A stretch of DNA of 64,000 nt from Eleusine coracana subsp. coracana. Taxonomy: Eukaryota; Streptophyta; Magnoliopsida; Poales; Poaceae. A model generated the notes under the pieces. It ran no database searches, had not been told where the DNA came from, and saw only the letters and a program-made list of their open reading frames with translations. Of this stretch, positions 54,637 to 64,000 are shown piece by piece. The stretch covers positions 32,270,413 through 32,334,412 of the forward strand of contig CM064434.1 in assembly GCA_032690845.1 (NCBI GenBank), given 5' to 3'. The position numbers and the translations under genes were made by a program. Every line of letters starts with the position of its first letter. The first letter of the stretch is position 1.

Positions 54637-54910
54637 TTGAGTGGCTGGGTTTTTTACGTTGGTTTGCCAAACCTAACACAACTCTCCTCCTTTACCCAGG
54701 CTTGGGACTGGCTATATTGAGACTCAACATAGGCGGAGTTAATGGTCACCTAAACCGTGAATGAAAAAAGAAGTTTCCATGCATCACCATGATGCAACAT
54801 CCATAACAACATAGAGGATGTTGGTCGCTGTTGTAGGAGGCAACCACCCAAAGGATGATGAACAAGGCCGAAAACCATCACTAAGATCTCCATGGATGCC
54901 CCAACCTTGG

Positions 54911-55284
54911 TGTCGAGGCTTGATCTCGGTAATAAATATATAGGGCTACGTTGATACTAAGAACTACGATGATTAACACAAGATGCCGAGTTATACAGGT
55001 TCGGGCCCTCTCGATGAGAATAAAAACCCTACGTCCTATGTTCTGTGGATTGTATTGCTTGTAATGTTCTGTCCCCGATGAGGGGATCCCTGCCGCCTTA
55101 TATATCTAGTCGGCAGGGGGTATATGAAGAGTTCTACTCATAATCTACAAGAATTTACATAGGAAGTCTATCTCTAATTGCCTTGTGCCCCAAGCCAACT
55201 CGGTCGGTTTCCTTGTTGATGAAGTACCCAGTTGATTACCGACTTATACATGTCTTCGGATACCCGTAAGGCATGTATCCCACA
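54911..55284. repeat. Solo LTR, 374 bp
   Basis: Starts TGTCGAGGCTTGATC, ends GGCATGTATCCCACA, and is flanked by a perfect 5-bp duplication cttgg (54906-54910 and 55285-55289). It contains the ATACAGGTTCGGGCC and TATATATCTAGTCGGC-type segments common in grass LTRs. No internal region remains, the usual result of recombination between two LTRs. Confidence 0.85.
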
Positions 55285-55289
55285 CTTGG

Positions 55290-56720
55290 CCAAGATGGTG
55301 CTCCAAGGAGGATGCGACCCCAAATACGCCATTACCGTTCATCAGAAATGGAAGAGGTATGAACACCTAAACAACACGAGCTAAATGACATCTGAAGACA
55401 TCACTATTATTGCCCGGTACGGGTAAGGCTCCCGCCCTAAGTGCTCCGTGCCACCATAGCAGCATGGAAGAGTCGTTGGTGAACTGCATTACACCATTGA
55501 CAACAACAAATCAATCAAGTTACCACCCCAGGTGACATGATGACTAGATCATCGCCTACCGTGACCGGAGTAGACGTCGGCCATCACCAGATCGATGACA
55601 GGGGATCTGACCACCAACCAAGAGCTGAATCAGAAGAAATCCTGGTGGCACAACGACGGCCATCATGGTGTCTCGCAACCAACATGTGTGGATATCACCA
55701 CCACCTAAGGGGTGGAATTAGATCGAATTCAGTTGGCGCACTGGTGACCATCACTACCACTTCGCATGGATCCAATCATCAAATATCCATGTCGTAGCCA
55801 TACAAGATCATTCAACTGCCCACCATCGTCTTTGGTGAGGGTTGAACGAGGGAAAGGGACGGGTAGACGAGAGAAACAGAGAGATAGATCGAAGCATCCA
55901 GGTGAGAGGAGGTGACCGAAGGGTCCGGTGGTGATTGGGGGAGTCACCTACCGTATCACTAGGCTGAAGGGGGGGCGTAGGGTGGCAGTGGTGCGACTAA
56001 ACTAGCATTGTAAACCACCTAGCAAAACCATGACAGTTCACATCATGTTCCTGCCGCGTGGGGCTGCTAGAGCCTTGACCCATGAGCCTCTTCGGTGGGA
56101 ATTGGCCAACGATCACAATAGAGGATTTACCGGACAACGAACACCTGCAACAGCGTTTGCCATGGTATTCCTTTATTTCATTCAACTTAGCAACAAATGG
56201 TGTCGATTACTATGGGCTTCAGAGCTGGAGCTCTAGCCAACTAACCCAGCGACGTAGTCACGACCACGATCGCGGCTCCAGTCTACGCGAGCTACTTGCT
56301 CCAGCCGCCAAGATGCCCACGGTCCATGGCGGACACGTTTGTTCCCGGCTCAAATCTGCACACGGGCTGGCCAATTCCAACCTGAGCGCATGCACACGCG
56401 CCAGGACCCGAACACACCACTATTGGGATTACTGTCAACAATGGTACGCGAGGCACGTTCATGTCGCTATCGTGGGTATTGGCCGAACCCAGTACCTCCA
56501 ACGAACAAGACAAACAGGGTCTACTACTCTACTCTAGCAAGAAGCAACGTTCCTCAAAAAGAACTCTCTACTCTAGTAACAAGGGTTTGGCACATGCCTC
56601 GCAGCAGATGCACGAGTAATGTGAATCACCAACAAAAACTGTCAATAGATTTCGCATTGCCATCCACCAACTAACTGTAAATAAATTTCGCATCTCATTG
56701 CACAGCCCCCCCCCCACCCC
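55290..56720. other. No gene supported
   Basis: Moderately GC-rich sequence. Frames up to 151 codons (56082-56537) show no domain. Its left part continues, across the solo LTR and LINE G, the sequence at 50917-51247, so those two insertions share a single older host sequence. Confidence 0.5.
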
Positions 56721-56721
56721 C

Positions 56722-56806
56722 CAGTCCCCTCGATATTCATGCCCTTTTCCTGCTCGGTTTGTAAGTCCCCTCGATATTCGTGCCCTTTTCTCGTTCGGTT
56801 AGTACA
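56722..56806 (+). repeat. Tandem duplication, 42-bp unit
   Basis: Two adjacent copies starting AGTCCCCTCGATATTC and ending near CGGTT(T/A)GTA. Confidence 0.85.
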
Positions 56807-56818
56807 CTCTGTATCCCG

Positions 56819-57144
56819 AGTCTTAGTGCATAGTTTCATTTTACTATTCTTAAGAGTGTCATATTAGATTTAGACTATCTCTCTCAATACATAATTTCAT
56901 CTCACGGTTTTATAAAGAAATCATATCATTAAATTATTATATTGTGATTAGTCCTAATAAGTTTGGATGAAACTTTTTGCTCTCGATGGAAGTTTCAATA
57001 GAGTTTCATGCATATGAAATTGTGTCAAATGAGTTTCATCCTAATAAAACCCATTTCATCTCTTTCATCTTAATTACTTTGTCATGTCATCATTTTAGCT
57101 GATATGGCATCTTATTTAATGCTTATGAAACTTCCATTAAGACT
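56819..57144. mobile_element. MITE-like repeat
   Basis: Imperfect terminal inverted repeat of about 21 bp: AGTCTTAGTGCATAGTTTCAT on the left and AGTCTTAATGGAAGTTTCAT on the opposite strand at the right. The interior is AT-rich with repeated GTTTCAT/ATGAAAC words. No target duplication identified. Confidence 0.5.
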
Positions 57145-57479
57145 GGCCTTTATATATGATGGCCATCCTCATCAAATTTATTTATTGATATATGTCGTTG
57201 CTTACCAACTCAGATGATCTCTTTGTCCCTTCGCATGCATGCAAAAAGAACGCACGCTACCACTACCACACAAAAGGAATGAGTAAACAAAATGTTTAAT
57301 ACCCTTTTGTTTGTCCAAACAGGGCATGTTTGATTGCTACTCATTCTTTGCCTCACTTAATAAGACAGGTGTAAATATTTATCGCTTGCCCCTCATACAT
57401 GAGAATTAAGTTTATTTTAATATTTTTTATCAGTTTCAACGAGATGTAGTTGTCCTTTGTAAATATTTTAAATTCAATA

Positions 57480-57960
57480 GTTCAACAACAACAATACACG
57501 GTAACAACTAAGTTTTTAATCTCAAGCAAGTCGAGATAGATTAGAGATAAAATATCTAAACAACTAAAGCACAAGAGCAAGCAAGCAAACAAACAAAAGG
57601 AAGATGGCAACGAAGAAGAGAAGTGGGAAAAGAACAATATAAAATATAATAAAAAAGGAAAACGAGAGGAAACAAAAGAGAATAAGAAAAGAGAACAAAA
57701 GAGGTGAGAAAAAGATGATATAAACTAAACAAAAAAGAGACAAAACTTTCACGCTCTACAATATATGGCTAGCTCCTTGATGTCATTCCATTCCTTTAAC
57801 TCTCACTTTATGGACTCCTCTCATATTAAGTGTGGTCTTCCTCTACATATCTTTAGATTATTTGGTCGTCTTATTACTCCGCTTCGTACCAGTGCCTCTT
57901 CCGGCGTCCGTTAGATATGTTTAAACCATCTTGGATGATATTGCACTTGGATTCAGTAGT
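57480..57960 (-). mobile_element. Old 5'-truncated RTE LINE fragment
   Basis: Begins with CAACAACAACAA on the plus strand and aligns, with much divergence, to the 3' end of LINE G. Shared landmarks are the CTCAAGCAAGTCGAGATAGA segment, GGCTAGCTCCTTGATGTCAT, GTACCAGTGCCTCTTCCGGC and AACCATCTTGGATGATATTG. The coding frame is destroyed. Confidence 0.75.
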
Positions 57961-58221
57961 TTATGTAAAATAATTTTTTATTGATAATATTTTTGTATTT
58001 ATTTGTGGATTATGTTAGGTATAATTGTTATTAAAATTAATTACTGATAAATATGTATAGCAATGAGTTCTCTATGTATATATCCATGCTCGGTCCTTAG
58101 ACTTTAGTCCCTATAATATACCTGTATTTTAATTTGGTTTCTCCAAAATAATTGTGATTCTACCTATGTGTATATGTAGTTGTAACTCGAATTCCAATCT
58201 TCACTACCGGAAACCGTTATT

Positions 58222-58640
58222 TTGCCGTGTGCCTACGGCACACGGCAAAGGCCATTATACACACGGTAAAGGCTTTGCCGTGAGCAGCACACGGCAAAGG
58301 ACCGACGGCAAACAAGACCGACGGCGAACATCTATTTGCCATGTGCCGAGGGTCAGGCACACGGCAAACATTTTTGCCATGGGCCAACGTCAAGACACAC
58401 GGCAAACATGGCCGTTAACGGCGCTGCGAATCTGCCGACCCGAGGGGGTTTGTCGTGGGCCCAAAGTTCTGGCACATGGTAACAATTTATCCCTTTGTTG
58501 TGTGCCCCACGGTCTGGCACACGGCAAAGTGAAGGCACCGTTGCAGTATGCCAGCTTCGGCACCCGGTAAAGAGGGTTCCCAGGTTGGCAGATCCGGCCT
58601 CTTTGCCACGTGCCTCCATACTGGCACACGGCAAAGTGGC
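58222..58640. repeat. Element F subterminal inverted motifs
   Basis: About eight inverted pairs of TTTGCCGTGTGCC and GGCACACGGCAAA, for example 58222-58249, 58340-58370 and 58608-58637. They are close to but distinct from the TTTGCCGAGTGTC repeats at 8744. In CACTA elements such motifs bind the element-encoded TNPA-type protein. Confidence 0.85.
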
Positions 58641-58684
58641 CAAATTATTTCTTTTTTTCTGCTTTTTGACTGTTCCAACATAAA

Positions 58685-58810
58685 AAATACTGCACAAAAA
58701 TATATCATATGACATCATATTACCACAATATATCACATCATATTACCATAATATATCACATCACATACCACAATATTTCACATCACATACCATAATATAT
58801 CACGCACATC
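58685..58810. repeat. AT-rich tandem repeat
   Basis: Several copies of a CACATCACATACCATAATATAT-like unit of about 22-25 bp downstream of the TNPA-like gene. Confidence 0.75.
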
Positions 58811-58881
58811 GCCATAAAACCGAAAGGAATCCACAAACATCATCATCCACAAGTAATACGATCTTTTATTACACAAAGTCA

Positions 58882-61139
58882 CTAAGGTGCGTCGAAAGGC
58901 GGCGTAGAGGGGTTGAGCTGTGGCACAGACGGGAACAACTGCTGTGGGGGGAATGTCGTTGACATGCCCGCCGACACGTCTGGTGTATTTGATGCCGCCG
59001 ATTGATTCTGTAGAAAGTTAATGCCTCTTAGTGAATGTAATATGAAATGATTGTAAGACTACAAGTTTCTAAATGAATGTCTAAGTCTCTAAATCATTCT
59101 AAGTCTCTAAATCATTGTAAGTTTCTAAATCATCTCTAAATCTCTAATACTTGAAATGAATGAACAAGGTTATGTAGTAGATTACCTGAGGAGTTGCTGG
59201 AGCTGGATGTGACAAAATCGGAGGCGGTGGTAGTGCTCCTCCCAAGTGAGCATGCATGCTTTGAATGTAAGCATACAGGTTGGCCACATCCGCCCGCTGC
59301 CTTGTCGCCTCCTCCTACCGCTGCGTTCTCTCTTCGGCCAGCTGAGCCTACAATGCAATTTTCATCCCAATGTTACAATGCAAATCAAATACGTGTTTAG
59401 TTATTGAATGATTGATGTATGAGAGAGAAATAACCTCAAGTTGTTGCACTTGCATCTGTGCCACTATTTGACGTGGGCGTATGGTCGGGCCACTACTCGA
59501 CGTGTCCCTAGCTCAAATCTGGGAGAGGGTGGGAGTGTTCGTCGTGTCCACAGTGCCGTCGCCGATAATCAACCGGCCATGCTTCTTTCCTCCCCCCCAC
59601 CCTCATGATCACCTCGGCATCAAGAGGGTGGGCTGCCGGATCCCGATCTGGGCCATGGAGCTGCTTTCCCACCTCGGTGTACATAGTGATACGAGAGTAC
59701 ATGGAGGGATTGCTGTACACTGAGGGCGGGTCGTTCGGGTCGTAGGTGGCCTGAGAAGACTTGGCCTTGTGGGACATAGCCCATCCAATAAACTCGGGGC
59801 ACTCCGCACCTTCATGCGACTGGGACTGCAAAAGAAGAACAAATTAATCATATTTTTTTACAGAATAGAGCATTTGAACAAATAACAAATTAATCATATT
59901 TTTTTACAGAATAGAGCATTTGAACAAATAAATGAAGCTGCATACCCATCGAGCGTTGTACTCCTCGTTGCTAAGACTGCCTTGGTGGTGTGATGGACCA
60001 GGCATTAGCGCACGCTGTTCTCTACCAGCGGTGTGCAACTCGTCCCACTCAGGTGTGAACCATCTGTTCACTATTCATTCCCAGCATTGTTCATTGTTAC
60101 GACACCACCACGCTGGCACCTACACGTGATCAAGTTAGTGACATATAAGAGGATAGAATGAAGAGATGCACTAAATAACAGAATAAATGTCAATTTACCT
60201 GCATGTATTGTTGTGGTGTAAGCCTCAAAGTTCTTGCTTCTTCTTCTTTGATTTTTTGCCGAAGGTGCGCGGCATAGTAGTTTACGACACACTGAACCTG
60301 CGCCTCATAGTGCATGTCCTTCACGAGCTTACGACAGCGGTTGTTAGCCACCGTCCTAGCTATATCCTCTTTCCCCGGCTCACACGTGAAGAAGTCCTGC
60401 ATGTAAACATGATGCATTACGTCATTATTATATAATTATACAATGAAAATCCAATGAATTCAGTAGTGTAGTGCAAGAATATCTTACCCACAGCTCTGCC
60501 AGCACTCGTTCCGCCTTGTATACGCTGGCTCGTACGTGTTACCAATGTGGACCTGGCCTGGGAAGTGCTCTCTACACAAAGTACCCAGGATGTCGTTGAC
60601 CCTTCGCGGGTTAGTCGATGTGCTGGTGACGAATTTCCAATCCCTAAAAAAAGTTAAATAAAATATTTGTTTCGATTATCAATTTAAAGTCACAAAATGG
60701 AAGAGTAGTGACAAGTTACTTACTTTGGCAGTACAGGTGTAATCACCGGCCATGCTGCAAGAGGTATCGGCCGGTCAGGGAGTCGTGTGGGACCTCACAG
60801 CCAGATAGCAGGTACCGCCTCCTCCTCTTGCTCCTGCTCCTGCTCTTCCTCGTCCACGGCCTCCTCCTCCTCGTCGTCCCGCTCCTCCTCCTCCTCCTCC
60901 TGTTACTCCTCCTCCTCTGACTCCTCCTCAGCCTGCTGCTCCTACTCCGCCTCTGACTCCTCAGGGGTAGGTGGAGCCGTAGATCTAGTCCTCCAACCCC
61001 TGCCGCTAGCCGTCCTTCGACCCTTGGGACCGCCCTTCCCCCGACCCTGGCCTCGACTAGACCCCAACAGTTGATCGTTCCTTGGCATTACTCTTCTCCA
61101 AACCGACGCGCATTTTCGCGCGACTCCGCTGCCCACCAT
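58882..61139 (-). pseudogene. Element F TNPA-like gene (plant transposase, Ptta/En/Spm family), 7 exons
   Basis: Probable exons: 61139-60724, 60643-60488, 60396-60199, 60119-59946, 59825-59436, 59347-59186 and 59007-58882, with GT/AG borders where I checked. Exon 1 has basic RGQGRGKGGPKGRR, then a Glu-rich run from a GAG-repeat, then GPTRLPDRPIPLAAWPVITP. Later exons have CREHFPGQVHIGNTYEPAY, EDIARTVANNRCRKLV, the NEEYNARW motif, FIGWAMSHKAK, and a Gln/Glu coil with SMHAHLGG. These are typical of CACTA accessory proteins that bind subterminal repeats. Exon 1 has three stops and other exons have more, so it is dead. Start chosen as the first ATG before the basic region. Confidence 0.75.
60808..60970 (-). 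repeat. GAG/GAA trinucleotide-rich tract coding Glu run
   Basis: CTC/TCC-rich on the plus strand; encodes the acidic part of exon 1 of the TNPA-like gene and contains two of its stops. Confidence 0.8.
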
Positions 61140-61256
61140 CTTTATTTGTTCACCTGCAAATAGAAACAGTAAAATTACCAGCACATGTAAAGAAGACATT
61201 ATTCGAAATTAACATGATATTACAAATATTAATGAATTAGCTACATCTTACATGTA

Positions 61257-64000
61257 TTAGAAATAATCATCATGATCAGGAATAGTTGGATCGTTTGTCT
61301 CATCATCACTATCATACAAGTCAAGATCACAATCAGGCACATGCTCCGCTGGAGGAATGTCCTCATCAAACCCTAATTGTAATAGCTCAAGTAGTAGTAA
61401 GTCCCAGGCATTGTCAACCTCATCTCCAGCATCCTCGTCATCAACCCCTTTCATCATCATCATCTACTTCTATTTCCATTGCTCCAGTTAAGTCTATATG
61501 AAAAGACCCTTGTAACCCATCTTCTTGAAAGAACTCTCCGTCATATGTGTTTGGGTCTATATTGTAATCTTCATTGTTTGCGACAGGTAGTCTACCGTGT
61601 GGCGATACTGTGTACACAACATCCCAACCCTGAATATGTTTGTCGATTTTGCATGGGTATGACACATAATAAACTTGTGTCGCTTGTTGAGCCACAATGT
61701 AGACATCGTCTCCTGACTGATGATTGTCGAATTTCAACTAGTCCAATATTAGGTGCCCGCCGCACTTGGTTAGGATCAAACCAATGGCATTTGAATACGA
61801 CAGGCTTAAGAGGTTTGGCACCAGTAAACGTGAGTTCATATATTTTTTCAATTATTCCATAGTACTCGACCCCATCTTGAGATGTAGTACAAACTCCATA
61901 ATTTGTGGTTGTCCGATTAGGCCGACTTTCATCATGACTTTTTGTGTGGAACCGATAGCCATTGACATCATAGGACGAGTATGACATTACCTTATAGGCA
62001 CATCCATTGGCAATCTGTCTCAACTCAGGAGTCATGGACGCATTGTTTTGGCTCTTCTGTTTGAACCAAGAAATGAAATCGGGCAAGCCATCTCCAGCAC
62101 CCTTTTTAAGAAGGGTATCAACTTGCTAAGGAGTCGGTGCCCTATTTCTCCGCCAAAATTGTTGAGTAAATTCCTCAAAGTATGGCTGCACTTCACAAAG
62201 GTTGGTTAACATATACATCATGATAGTGCGGAAATCAACATGTTGCAAGGTCTTAGCAGTCCCACCACTTGCGCTTCCAAGTTGCCCAACGAACAGGCTG
62301 AGGTTGGATTCATTGTCATTGGCATTGTAACGAGGTGGTGGATTATGCACGCTTGGGAGGGTGCCAGCATAATATTTTGTTGTGAAATTTGACACCTCCT
62401 CAGTTAGGTGAGCCTCTGCCATGGATGCCTCAATTTTGCACTTGTTTTTACACTTAGTTTGAAGAATCTTTTGTTGTCTCTCAATTGAATAGCACCAACG
62501 GCCATGCACAGGTCCAAACATTCGTGCCTCATACGGGAGATGCAGAATCATATGCTCCATCGGATTGAAAAAACCAGGAGGAAGGATCTTCTTCAAATTA
62601 TAAATCAACACAGGAGCCATTTCTTCCATTTGTTCAATCAACTTCCGAGGTAACTCCTTAGCACAAAGGGTGCGGAAGAAATAGCTTAACTCCGCCAGCA
62701 CTAGCCACACATTGTCTGGGAGATAGCCACAAACCATCACGGGAAGAAGCCGCTCAATCCATATGTGGTAGTCATGACTCTTGAGCCCATTGATTCGCAT
62801 AGTTTCCATGTTCACCCCACTTATCAAATTTGTTGCATACCCATCAGGAAACATTAATGTTTTGAACCATTCTAATACTTCCCTCCTTTGAGGCCTCGTC
62901 AACACGAAATCGGCCTTAGGCTTCTTCCATGTCTTCGTGCCCTCTCTAGGAGGCATCATGTTTAGCTTCGGTCTATCACATATATTTTCTTGATCCAGCC
63001 TAGCCTTAACGTTATCCTTTGTCTTCTGTGGAATGTCCATGATTATACAGAAGCTTGCCTCGCCGACATTCTTTTCAGTGTGCATCATATCAATAACATG
63101 CGAAAGAATAATGTCTTTCATGTAGGATAGCCTCCACATGCCACACTTCTGAGTCCACGCATGAAGCACCCCATATCCCACAAATTGACCTTGTTCATCT
63201 ATTTGCAGCGATTCTAACTCCTCGAGAATAGCGGCACCTGTCAAATACTGAGGTGGCGGGTCTTCAATCACCACACCTTTTGTAAAGTTCTTCTTGTCCT
63301 GTCTAAAAGGATGGTTCATCGGGAGAAATTGTCGATGCTGAGCGAACACAACATACTTGCCACCCTTCGCCAACCAGAAGAACTTGACAGCTGACTTGCA
63401 TACTCGGCATGGGAACTTTCCGTGGACACACCAACCAGAAAATATCCCATATGCCGGATGGTCATGCATGGAGTACATGTACCACACTTTCATTGTGAAG
63501 TTCCTCTTTGTAGCTCGGTCGTATGTCCACACCCCATCATTCCAAGCATGTTCCACATCATCAATCAAAGGGTCCATGTACATACTCATATTATCCCCAG
63601 GGTGTTCAGGAATTATCAACGACAAGAATATGTGTTGTTGTTGAAATATGACTCCCGGTGGAAGATTGAGAAAGATAACGAACACGGGCCAACAACTGTA
63701 TGAGACAGCCCCCATTCCATAAGGATTGAACCCATCTGTCGCCAGCGCGACACGTACATTACGAGGATCAATAGCTTCATCAGGATGCTTGCTGTCAAAG
63801 TACTTCCATGATTCACCATCGGCTGGATGTACCATATTCTCAGGATGGTATCGTTTGCCTTCTTTGTGCCATGTCATTTGTTTTGCGGTTTCTTCGGTCA
63901 TGTAAAGGCGTTGGATCCTCGAAATGAACAGATGGTACCGTAGGATTTTCATAGGGATTTCAAGCTGCCTTTTCTGACCTTCACCAGTCTACCTCCAGGT
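61257..64000 (-). pseudogene. Element F TNP2 transposase, N-terminus outside window
   Basis: The main frame 62126-63952 covers the TNP2 domain: EAIDPRNVRVALATDGFNP, a Cys/His segment GWCVHGKFPCRVCKSAVKFF, LSHVIDMMHTEKNV, LKSHDYHIWIERLLPVM and LPPGFFNPMEHMILHLPYEA. After a TAG at 62126-62128 the frame continues through 61592-62086 (NRTTTNYGVCTTSQDGVEYYG, FKCHWFDPN). A frameshift near 61715 moves to 61441-61737, and another near 61450 to the acidic end at 61257. A TAG at 63989-63991 breaks the upstream part. Recent-looking but inactive. Confidence 0.9.

Larger units (their letters stand above)
51248..54756 (-). mobile_element. Element G, RTE-type LINE, full length
   Basis: Body 51264-54740 (3,477 bp), flanked by a perfect 16-bp duplication AATGGTCACCTAAACC (51248-51263 and 54741-54756). 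On the minus strand it has a short 5' leader, one long ORF (endonuclease plus RT), a 3' part with a purine/pyrimidine simple repeat, and a 3' end in CAA/CCA trinucleotide repeats, not poly(A). That 3' end and the endonuclease-RT order suit the RTE clade. Confidence 0.93.
58202..64000 (-). mobile_element. Element F, CACTA (En/Spm) DNA transposon, right part outside window
   Basis: The left terminus begins CACTACCGGAAACCGTT at 58202. Subterminal palindromic repeats, a TNPA-like gene and a TNP2 gene follow, both on the minus strand, as in other CACTA elements. The other terminus lies beyond the right edge. Confidence 0.88.

Noticed and set aside
56082..56537. 151-codon plus-strand ORF
   Set aside because: No recognisable domain, overlapping frames on both strands, and no promoter or splice evidence.
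1..64000. tRNA, rRNA, CRISPR, bacterial ribosome binding sites or operons
   Set aside because: None seen; the DNA is plant nuclear repeat DNA.

Overview
The window is repeat-dominated nuclear DNA of a plant, almost certainly a grass (Poaceae, probably panicoid). I infer this from the lineages present: Ty3/gypsy elements of chromovirus-, Athila- and Tat-like type, CACTA (En/Spm) transposons, an RTE-type LINE, (TA)n and (CT)n tracts and many decayed open reading frames. I found no intact host gene, rRNA, tRNA, CRISPR array or bacterial-type operon. Almost every long reading frame belongs to a transposable element, and nearly all are broken.

Layout, with letters used throughout. B (1-8729, minus, cut by the left edge) is an Athila-like element of which only the 5' LTR and the gag start are present. 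A (426-7887, minus, TSD cttat), a chromovirus-like gypsy element, sits inside B's LTR. From 8730 to 15402 there are CACTA-like subterminal repeats, a Copia-type gag fragment, an LTR-derived stretch, and a tandemly duplicated piece containing the C-terminal part of a CACTA TNP2 gene; one copy is split by segments bounded by (TA)n tracts. H is a CACTA element (minus, right end near 48604). Its transposase is cut by E (15408-46295, plus, TSD atgtt), a Tat-type gypsy element. E in turn carries two Athila-like elements of one family: D (18746-28526, minus, TSD aagtg) in its gag and C (29440-39028, plus, TSD gactc) in its protease region. From 48605 come a duplicated non-coding block with an inverted repeat, a near-intact RTE LINE G (51264-54740, 16-bp TSD), a solo LTR (54911-55284, TSD cttgg), a MITE-like repeat, an old RTE tail, and CACTA element F (58202 to the right edge) with a multi-exon TNPA-like gene and a TNP2 gene.

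The layers give a relative chronology: H, then E, then C and D; and B, then A. By eye C's two LTRs differ at about 40 of 1,028 positions, while E's are visibly more diverged, which agrees with nesting.

The most unusual signal is a 10-bp palindrome, GCCGATCGGC, that occurs in pairs (once as a triple) with a repeat spacing of 20 or 21 bp throughout the B/C/D family: in LTRs, gag, the protease linker, the downstream ORF and spacers. In coding regions it is read in all three frames, so it looks like a DNA-level signal rather than a protein motif. The same family has an undescribed-looking downstream ORF with two CxxC motifs, an RT stop codon shared by C and D, and a hairpin plus internal polypurine tract just after the downstream ORF.
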